Below are positions 1 to 8,753 of a stretch of 49,147 bases of DNA, piece after piece (position 1 is the first letter of the stretch; each line of letters opens with the position of its first letter). Below the pieces are notes generated by a model. That model had not been told where the DNA came from. It made no database searches and was given only the letters and a program-made list of their open reading frames with translations. Position numbers and translations under genes: made by a program. The DNA is from Sphingomonas sp. Leaf33 (GTDB lineage Bacteria; Pseudomonadota; Alphaproteobacteria; Sphingomonadales; Sphingomonadaceae): the NCBI RefSeq assembly GCF_001421785.1, contig NZ_LMLB01000017.1, positions 411,325-460,471 on the forward strand, written 5' to 3'.

Positions 1-29
1 CGTGCCGGGGAGGATTGCAGAAGAGCCAT
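1..29 (-). CDS. possible first codons of the gene downstream of ubiE (partial)
   Basis: On the minus strand the ubiE stop TGA overlaps an ATG (TGATG), and that frame stays open to the window edge, reading M-A-L-L-Q-S-S-P-A. In many alphaproteobacteria ubiB follows ubiE, so a translationally coupled next gene is plausible. Nine codons are too few to recognise a family and I do not recognise these residues as UbiB. It may be chance. Confidence 0.22.
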
Positions 30-760
30 CAAATCTTCCAGCCCGAATGGATCGCGACCAGGCCGCCCAGCAGCGGTTCGACCTTCGTCTGTACGAAACC
101 CGCCTCGCCGATCATCCGCTCGAACGCCGGCATGGTCGGGAAGCGGCGGATCGATTCGATAAGGTAGCGATAGCTGTCCTCGTCGTTCGCCAGCAGCTTG
201 CCGAGCTTGGGCACCAGCTTATGCGAATAGGCATCGTAGACATCGCCGAACAGCGGCCAGGTCGTCGTCGAGAATTCCAGGCAGAAGAACCGTCCGCCGC
301 GCCGCAGCGTGCGGTGCGCTTCACGCAAAGCCTTTGGGATATCGGTCACGTTCCGGATACCGAACGCGATGGTGTAGGCATCGAAGAAGCGGTCGGGAAA
401 TTGCAGAACTTCCGCGTTCGCCTCGGTCCAGACCAGGCCGTCGATCCCGCGTTCCTGCGCACGCTCCATTCCGACTTCGAGCATCGCCGGGTTGATGTCG
501 GCCACCGTCACGCTCGCACCCGATTTCGCCAGGCGGAAGGCGATGTCGCCGGTGCCGCCGGCCATGTCGAGCACCTGCTCGCCCGGCCGCGGCTTGACGC
601 GCGCGACGAAGCGATCCTTCCACAACCGGTGCATGCCCCCCGACATGGCGTCGTTCATCAGGTCGTAGCGGCTCGCCACATTGGCGAAGACGGCGCCGAC
701 GCGGCTGGTTTTCTCTTCCGGGGCGACGTCTTCATAGCCGAAGGACACGGTGTCAGTCAT
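29..760 (-). CDS. ubiE: Ubiquinone/menaquinone biosynthesis C-methyltransferase UbiE
   Basis: Class I SAM-dependent methyltransferase that C-methylates the benzoquinol ring during ubiquinone synthesis. The 243-residue protein starts with MTDTVSFGYEDV; an ATG 14 codons further upstream is less family-like. The SAM-binding loop is visible as VLDMAGGTGDIAFRL near residue 65. Family hallmarks follow: FGIRNVTD, a GGRFFCLEFS segment and a C-terminal GLVAIHSGWKI. It lies head-to-head with mutM across 56 bases, so both promoters must fit in or near that short gap. Length and motifs are normal for UbiE/COQ5. The function is well supported by sequence; a menaquinone role is unlikely in an aerobic sphingomonad. 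Confidence 0.95.
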   Translation of the reverse strand: MTDTVSFGYEDVAPEEKTSRVGAVFANVASRYDLMNDAMSGGMHRLWKDRFVARVKPRPGEQVLDMAGGTGDIAFRLAKSGASVTVADINPAMLEVGMERAQERGIDGLVWTEANAEVLQFPDRFFDAYTIAFGIRNVTDIPKALREAHRTLRRGGRFFCLEFSTTTWPLFGDVYDAYSHKLVPKLGKLLANDEDSYRYLIESIRRFPTMPAFERMIGEAGFVQTKVEPLLGGLVAIHSGWKI

Positions 761-816
761 GGCACCCGCCCTAGCGAAGCCTTGTGGCCCCCGCAAACGC
801 AACCTAGCTCTGTCCG

Positions 817-1629
817 GTGCCAGAGCTTCCCGAAGTCGAAACCACCGTCCGCGGTCTTGCGCCCGTGCTCGACGGCCAGCGCCTGTCGTCGGTCGTCACC
901 CGACGTGGCGACCTCAGGCGCCCGTTCCCGGCGGAGCTGGCGCAGCGGATGACGGGAGCGACCGTCACCGGCCTGTCGCGGCGCGCGAAATACGGGCTGA
1001 TCGATACCGATCGTGGCGACACGATGATCTTCCACCTCGGTATGTCCGGGCGGTGGCGGGTCGATCCGGAGGAATTGCTGGCGCACGATCATCTGGTGAT
1101 CGAGACGGATGGCGGGCGGCGGTTGGCGCTGAACGACGCCCGACGGTTCGGATCGGTCGATCTGGTGCCGACGGCGGATGTTGCCGACTGGCCCGCGTTC
1201 CGCGCGCTGGGGCCAGAACCGCTGGGGCCGGACTTCACCGCCGCGCATCTCGACGCCGCGTTCGACGGGCGAATCGCCTCGATCAAGCAGTTGCTGCTCG
1301 ACCAGCGCATCGTCGCGGGGCTGGGCAACATCTACGTCTGCGAGGCGCTGTATGAAGCGCGCATCCGCCCGTCGAAACCCGCGGGGCAAGTGTCGCGACC
1401 CAGGCTCGCGCGGCTGATCGAGGGCGTCCATCTGGTGCTCAATGCGGCGATCGCGGCGGGGGGATCGACCTTGCGCGACTATGCCCGTCCGGATGGCGAG
1501 CTCGGCTATTTCTCGAAGCAGTTCAAGGTCTATGGGCGCGAGGGGCTGCCGTGCGAATGCGGTGGTGTGGTCGCGCGCTATGTCGAGGGCGGTCGATCGA
1601 CCTTCTGGTGCCCGAAGTGCCAGCGGTAG
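817..1629 (+). CDS. mutM: Formamidopyrimidine-DNA glycosylase (Fpg/MutM)
   Basis: Base-excision repair glycosylase and AP lyase that removes 8-oxoguanine and formamidopyrimidines. Translation starts at GTG, giving the obligatory N-terminus PELPEVETTVRGL once Met is removed: Pro1 is the catalytic nucleophile and Glu2 assists. The HLGMSGRWR strand and the helix-two-turn-helix segment (LLLDQRIVAGLGNIYVCEA) are present. The protein ends in a zinc finger, but its first knuckle reads C-E-C-G, that is Cys-x-Cys instead of the usual Cys-x2-Cys. The second, C-P-K-C, is normal and the 16-residue spacing is kept. Length (270 aa) is typical. Confidence 0.96.
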   Translation: MPELPEVETTVRGLAPVLDGQRLSSVVTRRGDLRRPFPAELAQRMTGATVTGLSRRAKYGLIDTDRGDTMIFHLGMSGRWRVDPEELLAHDHLVIETDGGRRLALNDARRFGSVDLVPTADVADWPAFRALGPEPLGPDFTAAHLDAAFDGRIASIKQLLLDQRIVAGLGNIYVCEALYEARIRPSKPAGQVSRPRLARLIEGVHLVLNAAIAAGGSTLRDYARPDGELGYFSKQFKVYGREGLPCECGGVVARYVEGGRSTFWCPKCQR

Positions 1630-1721
1630 GTTGACCGAATCACCACTGCACGGTAAGGGCGCCGCTTTCCCGGCTCGTGGAGACTGTCCGCGCGCCTTCA
1701 AAACAGCAGGAACCGAACGTA

Positions 1722-1985
1722 ATGGCGAATACGCCTCAGGCGAAGAAGCGCATCCGTCGCAACGAGCGTCGCGCGGAAGTCAACGGCAACCGTATCGGCC
1801 GTATCCGGACCTTCGTGAAGAAGCTCGAGTCGGCACTGGCCGCCGGCGACAAGGAAGCCGCTACCGCCGCGATCGCGCAGGTTCAGCCGGAAATGGCCCG
1901 CGGCGTCGCCAAGGGCGTGCTTCACAAGAACACGGCGTCGCGCAAGTTCTCGCGCCTGACCAAGCGCCTCGCCGCCCTCGGCTGA
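1722..1985 (+). CDS. rpsT: 30S ribosomal protein S20
   Basis: Primary 16S rRNA-binding protein of the small subunit, 87 residues, starting [18 protein letters not shown] and very rich in Lys and Arg, as S20 always is. The start ATG follows an AGGA sequence about ten bases upstream. An earlier in-frame ATG would add 15 residues foreign to the family. A strong hairpin with a short T-tract follows 45 bases after the stop. dnaA lies downstream on the same strand; rpsT next to dnaA is the arrangement known from Caulobacter and other alphaproteobacteria. Confidence 0.96.
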   Translation: MANTPQAKKRIRRNERRAEVNGNRIGRIRTFVKKLESALAAGDKEAATAAIAQVQPEMARGVAKGVLHKNTASRKFSRLTKRLAALG

Positions 1986-2029
1986 GGCTGCCGGCGCCGG
2001 TTCGGCGCTGAACGGTTGATCTGAATTAT

Positions 2030-2061
2030 GGCCCCGTCGGGATACTCCGGCGGGGCCATTT
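2030..2061 (+). terminator. Rho-independent terminator of rpsT
   Basis: An 11-bp stem, 2030-2040 paired with 2047-2057 and including one G-T pair, closes a six-base loop GATACT and is followed by ATTTT. It stands 45 bases after the rpsT stop and separates rpsT from dnaA. Confidence 0.85.
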
Positions 2062-2120
2062 TCGTGTCCGCTGACGGTCGGCGGAACGGGGTGAGAACGC
2101 GCGAAAAGGTCCGATTTGGG

Positions 2121-2332
2121 GAATCCAGCTTTTACCGCGATTCGCGCGGACTGATGGGTGTGGTTCCGGATAAGATGCTGATATCGTTGGATAAGAAATT
2201 TTTCCGACGCAAATGCGTGAGTCAATCCGCTTTATTTCAGTTTCTTGACGGCCCCGCGGGTTGATCGACTCGTTCAGTCGCGACACAACGGCCCTCCGGT
2301 CGGCGGTCGCTGGCTCGGCATTTGACAGATTC
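2121..2332. promoter_or_regulatory. dnaA upstream control region with clustered GANTC sites
   Basis: The gap between the rpsT terminator and dnaA (2062-2438) holds no credible gene. It is locally A+T-richer than its surroundings. Five GANTC motifs (targets of the cell-cycle methyltransferase CcrM) lie at 2121, 2139, 2219, 2267 and 2328. Two DnaA-box-like elements on the minus strand (TTATCCGGA at 2165-2173, TTATCCAAC at 2186-2194) are spaced 21 bases apart. A perfect TTGACA stands at 2322-2327, but I find no -10 at the right distance. It is probably the dnaA promoter region; the function of the individual sites is inferred. Confidence 0.5.
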
Positions 2333-2438
2333 GGGGCATTTTGGGTCGGGACAGGCGTTCCGGCTCGGGGGACACTTGTCGGTTGAGAACAGGGGGGCTG
2401 GCGCATTTGCGCGGGCCTCGCGGGGAAGGATTGCGCGC

Positions 2439-3842
2439 GTGGCATTTGGTTTGGCCAGGATCGGGGATGCGGACGACGCCGTGGCGAAAGCCTGGGCGCG
2501 CGTGCGCACGAACCTGCGCCACTCGGCCGGCCAGCGCCTGTTCGACCAGTGGCTGAAGCCTGCGACGCTGATCGACGGCAGCGATGCCGATCAGGTCCGT
2601 ATCGGCCTGCCCAGCGCGTTCATGACGACGTGGGTGAAGAGCCACTACGCCGATCGCCTGTTCCATGAATTCCGCGTGTTCCTGCCGCAGTTGCGGTCGG
2701 TGTCGGTCGAGACGGTCAGCGAGACGAAGCCGCGCGCGCTGACGATCGATGCGCCTGCGCCTGCGCCGTCGCCCGCACCCGTTCCGGCGCCGGCACAGGC
2801 TGCGATCCGGAGCGCCGAGCGTCCGAGCTTCGACCCGCGCTTCACCTTCGACCGGTTCGTCGTCGATGCGTCCAACCGCGTGGCGTTCAACGCCGCCCGC
2901 GCGCTTGCCGAGCCGGGCCGCCCGCGGTTCAGCCCGCTGTACCTCCACTCGGGCACCGGGCAGGGCAAGACGCACCTGATGCACGCGATCGGCCAGGCGT
3001 TCCTCGACGCCTGCCCGGATGCGACCGCGCTCTATATGCCGGCCGAACGGTTCATGTTCGAATTCGTCCAGGCGCTGCGCGCCCGCGATACCCATGCCTT
3101 CAAGGCACGGCTGCGCGGCGTCGACCTGCTGATGATCGACGATCTGCAGTTCATCTCGGGCAAGGATTCGACGCAGGAGGAATTCTTCCACACGGTCAAC
3201 GAGTTCATGGGGGCGGGCAAGCGGCTGGTGATCGCAGCCGATCGCAGCCCGATGACCCTCGACGGCATCGAGCCGCGGCTGCTGTCGCGGCTGGGATCGG
3301 GCCTGGTCGCCGATATCAAGTCGCCCGAGCTGGAGCTGCGCCGCGCGATCCTGAACGCCAAGCTGGCCGATGCCCCCGACGCCGATGTGCCGCACGACGT
3401 GATGGAACTGCTCGCCAGCCGCATCACCGGCAGCGTGCGTGAACTGGAAGGCGCGCTGAACCGGGTCGTCGCCTATGCCCAGTTGAACGGGGAAGCGATC
3501 ACGATGGACTTCGCGGTCGGCGTGCTGGGCGACCAGTTGCGCGGCAGCCAGCGGCGCGTGACGATCGACGAGATCCAGAAGGCTGTCTCCACGCATTTCG
3601 ACCTGAAGACGATCGACTTGCTGTCGGCCCGCCGCGCGGTCGCGGTCGCGCGACCCCGCCAGATCGCGATGTATCTCGCCAAGCGGCTGACGACGCGCTC
3701 GCTGCCCGAAATCGGCCGCAAGTTCGGCAACCGCGACCATTCGACGGTGATCCACGCGGTGCGCCGGATCGAGGAACTGCGCGGCACCGACCGCGATGTC
3801 GACAGCGCGGTGAACACGCTGCTGCGGCAACTGGAGCGCTGA
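2439..3842 (+). CDS. dnaA: Chromosomal replication initiator protein DnaA
   Basis: AAA+ ATPase that binds DnaA boxes and melts the origin. I chose GTG at 2439 because a strong GGGAAGGA lies eight bases upstream; earlier in-frame starts add unrelated residues. The 467-aa product has domain I (KAWARVRTNLRHSAGQRLFDQWLKP by segments), a short Pro/Ala-rich linker near residues 105-125, Walker A GTGQGKTH near residue 171, Walker B LLMIDDLQFI, and the C-terminal box-binding helix NRDHSTVIHAVRRIEEL. Sphingomonad DnaA proteins have a similar short linker. Regulation may involve the GANTC cluster upstream. The assignment is secure; only the start is a choice. Confidence 0.96.
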   Translation: MAFGLARIGDADDAVAKAWARVRTNLRHSAGQRLFDQWLKPATLIDGSDADQVRIGLPSAFMTTWVKSHYADRLFHEFRVFLPQLRSVSVETVSETKPRALTIDAPAPAPSPAPVPAPAQAAIRSAERPSFDPRFTFDRFVVDASNRVAFNAARALAEPGRPRFSPLYLHSGTGQGKTHLMHAIGQAFLDACPDATALYMPAERFMFEFVQALRARDTHAFKARLRGVDLLMIDDLQFISGKDSTQEEFFHTVNEFMGAGKRLVIAADRSPMTLDGIEPRLLSRLGSGLVADIKSPELELRRAILNAKLADAPDADVPHDVMELLASRITGSVRELEGALNRVVAYAQLNGEAITMDFAVGVLGDQLRGSQRRVTIDEIQKAVSTHFDLKTIDLLSARRAVAVARPRQIAMYLAKRLTTRSLPEIGRKFGNRDHSTVIHAVRRIEELRGTDRDVDSAVNTLLRQLER

Positions 3843-3956
3843 CGGACGCCTTCGCACTGCGTCAGCCATTCGAGGCGTCGCGACGTCGGGCAGCGGTGCG
3901 GGACAGCCGGTCCGTCTGACGACGTGGCGTCAAGGGCCGTGGTCAATCCGTCGTCC

Positions 3957-4565
3957 TTAAAGCGCGCGCCGGGCCATCATCTCCGCGGCGCGATCCGTCG
4001 CCAGGCGCGTGTCGGTCGCCAGCTTCTTCACTTCGGTCGCCACCACCGCAAAGCCGCGTCCCGCGTCGCCGGCCCGGGCCGCTTCGATCGTCGCGTTCAG
4101 CGCAAGCAGGTTGGTCTGCTGGGCGATCGTGCCGATCGTGCGGACGATGCCGTCGACCTCGCCCATGATTTCCTCGAGCGCGCAGGCCGTACGCTTGGCC
4201 GCGGTGATATCGGTGGCGATCTTCAGGATGCGGTCGGGACGGCCATCGGGACCGAGCACCGGATTATAGGTCGCCTGCAGCCATAGCACGTTGCCGTGTG
4301 CATCCAGCCGACGGTACTCACCCTGGTCGAAGTCACCGCGGCTCAGCGTCCGCCAGAATTCGGCATAGGCCGGCGACGCGGCATAATCGGCGTCGCAGAA
4401 GATGCGGTGATGCTGCCCGATCAGGGCCGATCGCGCATAGCCGAACAGTGTGCAGAAGAGCGGATTGACCTCGACGATCGTCCCAGTCGGCGTGAATTCG
4501 ACGACCGCCTGGGACCGGTTGATCGCGGTCCATGCCGCTTCGATGCTGCCGCGTGCCTGCGTCAT
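3957..4565 (-). CDS. Short soluble PAS-domain methyl-accepting chemotaxis-type protein
   Basis: A 202-residue cytoplasmic protein with no signal peptide or membrane segment. Residues about 10-125 form a PAS domain ([17 protein letters not shown], then GQHHRIFC and a [14 protein letters not shown] end), resembling the sensor of Aer/BdlA-type receptors. Residues about 140-185 are the highly conserved chemoreceptor hairpin tip ([18 protein letters not shown], then [15 protein letters not shown]), which normally contacts CheA/CheW. The long coiled coil that normally flanks the tip is missing on both sides, so this is far shorter than typical receptors. SD-like GAGGCGAGGA precedes the ATG. No che genes are nearby. 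Function (aerotaxis or biofilm signalling) is inferred. Confidence 0.85.
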   Translation of the reverse strand: MTQARGSIEAAWTAINRSQAVVEFTPTGTIVEVNPLFCTLFGYARSALIGQHHRIFCDADYAASPAYAEFWRTLSRGDFDQGEYRRLDAHGNVLWLQATYNPVLGPDGRPDRILKIATDITAAKRTACALEEIMGEVDGIVRTIGTIAQQTNLLALNATIEAARAGDAGRGFAVVATEVKKLATDTRLATDRAAEMMARRAL

Positions 4566-4646
4566 TCGTCCTCGCCTCGTGAATCGGGGCTAGGATAAAA
4601 TACGCAAAATACGATTAACGTACATTAGGCACGCGAGGCTCGATGC

Positions 4647-5651
4647 TCAGACGAGCAGACCGACTGCATCCTGCGCCTTGCGCAACGTCGGGGCGGCCAG
4701 CGCCTGCGCCCGCAGCGCACCGCGTGCGAGTTCGGCGGCGACCGCGGGCTTGTCGCCCAGCAGGGCGACCAGCCGGTCGCGGATCGGCGCGAGCGTGGCG
4801 ATCGCGAGATCCGCGAGCGCGGGCTTGAACGCTCCGAAGCCTTGTCCCGCAAACCGATCGACCACCGCCTGCGGCGTCATGTCGGCCAGCGCGGCATAGA
4901 TGGTGACAAGGTTCTTCGCCTCCGCACGGGTCGCCAGCGCGTCGAAGCTGTCGGGCAGGGGATCGGGATCGGTGCGCGCCTTCTTGAACTTCTGGACGAT
5001 CAGGTCGTCCGGATCGACCAGGTTGACGCGGCTCATGTCGCTGGGGTCCGACTTCGACATCTTCGCGCTGCCGTCGCGCAAGCTCATGATGCGCGGCGCG
5101 GCCTTGGAGATGAGGGGCTCGGGCAGCGGAAACAGATCGACGCCGAAGTCGGTGTTGAACTTCTCGGCGATGTCGCGGGTCAGCTCCAGATGCTGCTTCT
5201 GGTCCTCTCCCACGGGTACATGGGTCGCCTGATAGGCCAGAATGTCGGCGGCCTGGAGCACGGGGTAGGTGAAAAGTCCGACCGGCGCGCCGTCGCGGTT
5301 CTTGCCTGCCTTGTCCTTCCACTGGGTCATGCGGTTCAGCCAGCCCATGCGCGCGGTGCCCTGCAGGATCCAGCACAGCTCGCTGTGCGCGGGCACGCGG
5401 GCCTGGTTGAACAGGATCGACCGGTCGTCGATGCCGGCCGCCAGCAGCGTTGCGGCCATCTCCAGCGTCGTCGCGGTGCGTTCAGCCGGGGTGATGTTGC
5501 CGGTCAGCGAGTGGAGGTCTGCCAGGAAGAACAGGCATTCTCCCCCATCCGTGCTGGCAGCGTCCTGCATCGACACCCACTGCTTGATCGCGCCGAGGTA
5601 GTTGCCGAGGTGCAGGTTGCCGGTGGTCTGGATGCCGGAGAGGATACGCAT
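4647..5651 (-). CDS. trpS: Tryptophan--tRNA ligase
   Basis: Class I aminoacyl-tRNA synthetase that charges tRNA-Trp. The 334-residue product starts MRILSGIQTTGNLHLGNYLG, which carries the HIGH-type signature (HLGN), and has KMSKSDPSD near residue 200. Size and both signatures are standard for bacterial TrpRS. The reading frame is also open far upstream through murJ, but the family N-terminus fixes the start. Its ATG lies two bases after the murJ stop, so the two genes are probably one transcript (murJ-trpS). Confidence 0.96.
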   Translation of the reverse strand: MRILSGIQTTGNLHLGNYLGAIKQWVSMQDAASTDGGECLFFLADLHSLTGNITPAERTATTLEMAATLLAAGIDDRSILFNQARVPAHSELCWILQGTARMGWLNRMTQWKDKAGKNRDGAPVGLFTYPVLQAADILAYQATHVPVGEDQKQHLELTRDIAEKFNTDFGVDLFPLPEPLISKAAPRIMSLRDGSAKMSKSDPSDMSRVNLVDPDDLIVQKFKKARTDPDPLPDSFDALATRAEAKNLVTIYAALADMTPQAVVDRFAGQGFGAFKPALADLAIATLAPIRDRLVALLGDKPAVAAELARGALRAQALAAPTLRKAQDAVGLLV

Positions 5652-5653
5652 GG

Positions 5654-7228
5654 TCAGTCCTTCGTCGCGCGGCGCGCGGTGAGTTGCTTGATGTCCGTCA
5701 GGCGGTAGGCGCCGGTCGCGAAGCAGGCGAGGACATAGATGCCGCCGCCGGCGCCCACCAGCAGCGCGAGGCCGAGGAACCGTTCCCAGATGCTGCCGAG
5801 CAGCCACGGGTCGAGCATCCGCTGGCCGGCATAGAGCGTCGCCCCCATCATGATCGCCGCCAGCAGCAGGCGCGGCACCCGGCGCTTCACCTGCGCATCG
5901 GGCGCGAAGTGTTCGCGCAGGCGCAGCGTGCGGTAGAGGAGTGCGAGGTTGACCGCCGCGGCGATCGCGGTCGCCAGCGGCGGGCCGACATGCTTGATGA
6001 GCGGGATGAGCGCGAGGTTGAGCACAAGGTTCACGCCGACCGAGATCGTTGCGAAGCGCACCGGCGTCCGGGTGTCCTCGCGCGCATAGAAGCCGGGCGT
6101 CAGCACCTTGATGAGGACGTAGGCCGGCAGTCCTGCCGAGAAGGCGGACAGCGCCCAGGCGCAGCGCTGCGTATCTTCCGGCGTGAACTGGCCATGCTGG
6201 AGCAGGCCGCGCACGATCGGTTCGGCAGCGATCATCAGCGCGGCGGTCGCGGGGAGGGTCAGAAACAGCGCAAGCTCGATCCCGCGGTTCTGCGTCGCCA
6301 TCGCTTCGGCCTCGCGGCCCGAGGTCAGCAGCCGCGACACGGTCGGGAGCAGGATGGTGCCAAGACCGATGCCGATCAGTCCCAGCGGCAGCTGGTTCAG
6401 CCGGTCGGCATAATAGATGTACGAGATCGAGCCTTCGTCGAGCAGGTAACCGGCCAGCGCGGTCGAAACGAGCAGGTTGATCTGCACGGCACCGGCACCG
6501 GCCGCGGCGGGCAGGATGAGCTTCAGCAGCGCGCGGACTTCGGGGTCGAGCTTCGGCGCGCGCAGCTTCAGCGACACGCCCGCGCGGCGGCACGCCCAGG
6601 CAAGCCACAGGAGCTGCAACACGCCGCCGATCGGAACCGCCACCGCCTGGGCCTGCGCGGTCTGGTACGGGTCGCCGTGGAAGACGACCAGCGCGGTGAC
6701 CATCGCCAGGTTGAGCAGGATCGGAGCCGCCGCATTGACCCAGAATTTCTGGAGCGAATTCAGGATGCCCCCCAGCAGCGAGGCCAGGCTGATCAGCATC
6801 AGATAGGGGATCGTGATCCGCGACAGCGTGACGGCGAAGTCGAACTGCTCCGGGGACGGGGCCTGCTTCGAAAAGCCGCCCGACAGCGCCCAGGTGATCG
6901 GCCAGGCCGCTGCCAGCATGACGACGGTGAACAGCACCAGGATCGCGAACAGCACCGCCATCGCGCGTTCGGCAAAGGCGAGCGCGATCCCCATCTCGCC
7001 GCCCGCCTCGCTCACCTTGCGGTTGAACATCGGGATGAACGCGGCGGTGAACGCCCCTTCGGCGAAGAAGGCGCGGAACATGTTGGGCAGGCGGAAGGCG
7101 ACCAGGAACGCGTCGGACGCGAAGCTCGCGCCGACATAGGTCGCCTGGAGCGAGTCGCGGACCAGCGCCAGCACGCGGCTGGCGAGCGTCAGCCCGCCGA
7201 TCGAGCCCAGGGCGCGGACGAGGTTCAT
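5654..7228 (-). CDS. murJ: Lipid II flippase MurJ (MviN)
   Basis: Inner-membrane MOP-superfamily flippase that moves lipid II to the periplasmic face for peptidoglycan synthesis. The 524 residues start MNLVRALGSIGGLTLASRVL and hold the conserved RVLALVRDSLQATYVG region, FRAFFAEGAFTAAFIP, and about 14 hydrophobic segments ending near LLVGAGGGIYVLACF. Length matches the family. It is upstream of and almost touching trpS, with secB further upstream on the same strand after a 59-base gap. Confidence 0.96.
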   Translation of the reverse strand: MNLVRALGSIGGLTLASRVLALVRDSLQATYVGASFASDAFLVAFRLPNMFRAFFAEGAFTAAFIPMFNRKVSEAGGEMGIALAFAERAMAVLFAILVLFTVVMLAAAWPITWALSGGFSKQAPSPEQFDFAVTLSRITIPYLMLISLASLLGGILNSLQKFWVNAAAPILLNLAMVTALVVFHGDPYQTAQAQAVAVPIGGVLQLLWLAWACRRAGVSLKLRAPKLDPEVRALLKLILPAAAGAGAVQINLLVSTALAGYLLDEGSISYIYYADRLNQLPLGLIGIGLGTILLPTVSRLLTSGREAEAMATQNRGIELALFLTLPATAALMIAAEPIVRGLLQHGQFTPEDTQRCAWALSAFSAGLPAYVLIKVLTPGFYAREDTRTPVRFATISVGVNLVLNLALIPLIKHVGPPLATAIAAAVNLALLYRTLRLREHFAPDAQVKRRVPRLLLAAIMMGATLYAGQRMLDPWLLGSIWERFLGLALLVGAGGGIYVLACFATGAYRLTDIKQLTARRATKD

Positions 7229-7287
7229 GCGCGGATCAACACTCCCCCGTTCGCTCGAGCGCGAACGGGAGGATATGCTGCAAAGGC

Positions 7288-7797
7288 TTACGCCTGGCCC
7301 GCCGGCTCGCCCTCGGCGAGCTGCTCCTGCTGCGCCAGCTGCTGGAGGTAGAGCTGGCCGAAATCGATCGGGTCCAGCATCAGCGGCGGGAAGCCGCCGT
7401 CGCGCACCGCATCCGCGACGACGCGGCGGGCGAAGGGGAACAGGATGCGCGGCGCTTCGCCCAGCAGGAACGGCTGGACATGCTCTTCGGGAATATTGCG
7501 CAGCCCGAACAGCCCGGCATAGGTCAGGTCGACGACGAAGGCGACGGTGCCGTCGTCGGTCTCGGCCTTGGCATCGATCTTCAGGACGACTTCATGCACG
7601 TCCTCGCCGACCTGCGCGGCACCGATGTTGAAACCGATGTCGATCTTCGGCGCGCCGCCGGCCGACTGGTAGATCGCCGGGGCGTTCGGATTCTCGAACG
7701 AGAAGTCCTTGATATACTGCGAGATCACGCCCGCGACGGGGCTGGTGTCGGCACCGTTGCTCATCGGTTCGCCGGTGGCGCTGAAATCGTCGGCCAT
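7288..7797 (-). CDS. secB: Protein-export chaperone SecB
   Basis: Cytosolic tetrameric chaperone that keeps preproteins unfolded and delivers them to SecA. The 169-residue product has the family core QYIKDFSFENPNAP, the Y-A-G-[LV]-F signature (LTYAGLFGL), the APRILFPFARRVVAD segment and the GGFPPLMLDPIDF motif. An acidic, Gln-rich tail follows. It diverges from the Tim44-domain gene across 173 bases; secB next to a Tim44-like gene and mltA is a usual alphaproteobacterial neighbourhood. Confidence 0.96.
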   Translation of the reverse strand: MADDFSATGEPMSNGADTSPVAGVISQYIKDFSFENPNAPAIYQSAGGAPKIDIGFNIGAAQVGEDVHEVVLKIDAKAETDDGTVAFVVDLTYAGLFGLRNIPEEHVQPFLLGEAPRILFPFARRVVADAVRDGGFPPLMLDPIDFGQLYLQQLAQQEQLAEGEPAGQA

Positions 7798-7970
7798 GTG
7801 CTAATTCCCTGTTAGGCAACGCACGCGCGCCTGACGCGTTGGCAGGGGCGACGTGCGAAAAAATCGTCGTCGCGCCTAGCAGGGCAGGGCGGCGGTTTCA
7901 ACGGCGGCAGCGTCGGTTTGAACTCGCCCGCTGCCGGGACTATGTAAGGCGTTCAGTGTTCGGAGGTCCG

Positions 7971-8621
7971 GTGTTAGTTTACGTCATCCTGCTCGCGATG
8001 GTTGCGGCGTTCCTGGCGCTCCGTCTGTATTCCGTGCTCGGCAAGCGGACGGGCCATGAGCAGCAACCGCTGCCGCGTGCCGCCGAGGATCGCCCGGTCG
8101 CGCAGGCCGTGCCCCGCACGATCGACGTGACGCCGGAAGTACGGGAAAGCGGCCCGCGCGCCGTCGAGACGGGTGCCGAGGGTGGCCTGCGCCAGATCGT
8201 CCAGGCGGATTCGGGCTTCGACGTCGCGCAGTTCATCGAAGGCGCCAAGGGTGCATACCGCATGGTGCTGGAGGCGTTCTGGAAGGGTGACCGCGAAACG
8301 CTGGCCTTCCTGGTCGAGGACAATGTCCGCGGCGAATTCGAAGGCGCGATCGATGCGCGCGACGCCGCCGGCGAGACGCTGGAGAATCGCCTTGTGTCGA
8401 TCGAACGCGCCGCGATCATCGATGCATCGCTGACCGGCAAGGTCGCGCGGATCACCGTGCGCTTCGACGCCGACATCGCCGCGGTGACGCGCGACAAGGA
8501 CGGCACCGTCATCGCCGGGTCGATGACCGATGCGGTCGAGACGCACGACGAATGGACCTTCGTTCGCGACCTGAAGGCAAGCGATCCGAACTGGAAACTG
8601 GCCGATACCGACGAGGCGTGA
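7971..8621 (+). CDS. Tim44-domain inner-membrane protein (TimA-like)
   Basis: A 216-residue protein with an N-terminal membrane anchor (VYVILLAMVAAFLALRLYSV) followed by a Tim44-like domain (from about residue 80: FDVAQFIEGAKGAYRMVLEA; end: DEWTFVRDLKASDPNWKLAD). GTG at 7971 is preferred because GGAGG lies four bases upstream and the membrane segment then begins directly, as in relatives. The domain is homologous to the mitochondrial import motor subunit Tim44; the bacterial role is unsettled, probably membrane or export related. It precedes mltA and Smr on the same strand and faces secB. Confidence 0.88.
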   Translation: MLVYVILLAMVAAFLALRLYSVLGKRTGHEQQPLPRAAEDRPVAQAVPRTIDVTPEVRESGPRAVETGAEGGLRQIVQADSGFDVAQFIEGAKGAYRMVLEAFWKGDRETLAFLVEDNVRGEFEGAIDARDAAGETLENRLVSIERAAIIDASLTGKVARITVRFDADIAAVTRDKDGTVIAGSMTDAVETHDEWTFVRDLKASDPNWKLADTDEA

Positions 8622-8753
8622 GGACCCGCGTGTTCCTGCCTGCGCGGGAGCTATGGTGCAGTTTCACGGTATCGGTGGTGTTTCCTATCCCGGCGCCGAT
8701 GCTTTATGGCGGCCGGGCGGTAGTCCGGCCGTGATGCGTTCCCAAGAGGTTAC

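Noticed and set aside
2028..2264. A 78-residue open frame in the rpsT-dnaA gap
   Set aside because: It starts just before and runs through the rpsT terminator hairpin, has no ribosome site, and covers the likely dnaA control region.
2062..2438. The dnaA upstream gap as the replication origin
   Set aside because: Only two weak TTATCC-type boxes and no clear A+T-rich unwinding element; in alphaproteobacteria the origin is often at a different locus, for example near hemE.
2274..3869. A 531-residue minus-strand open frame opposite dnaA
   Set aside because: Shadow of dnaA; low-complexity Arg/Ala/Asp composition and no recognisable family.
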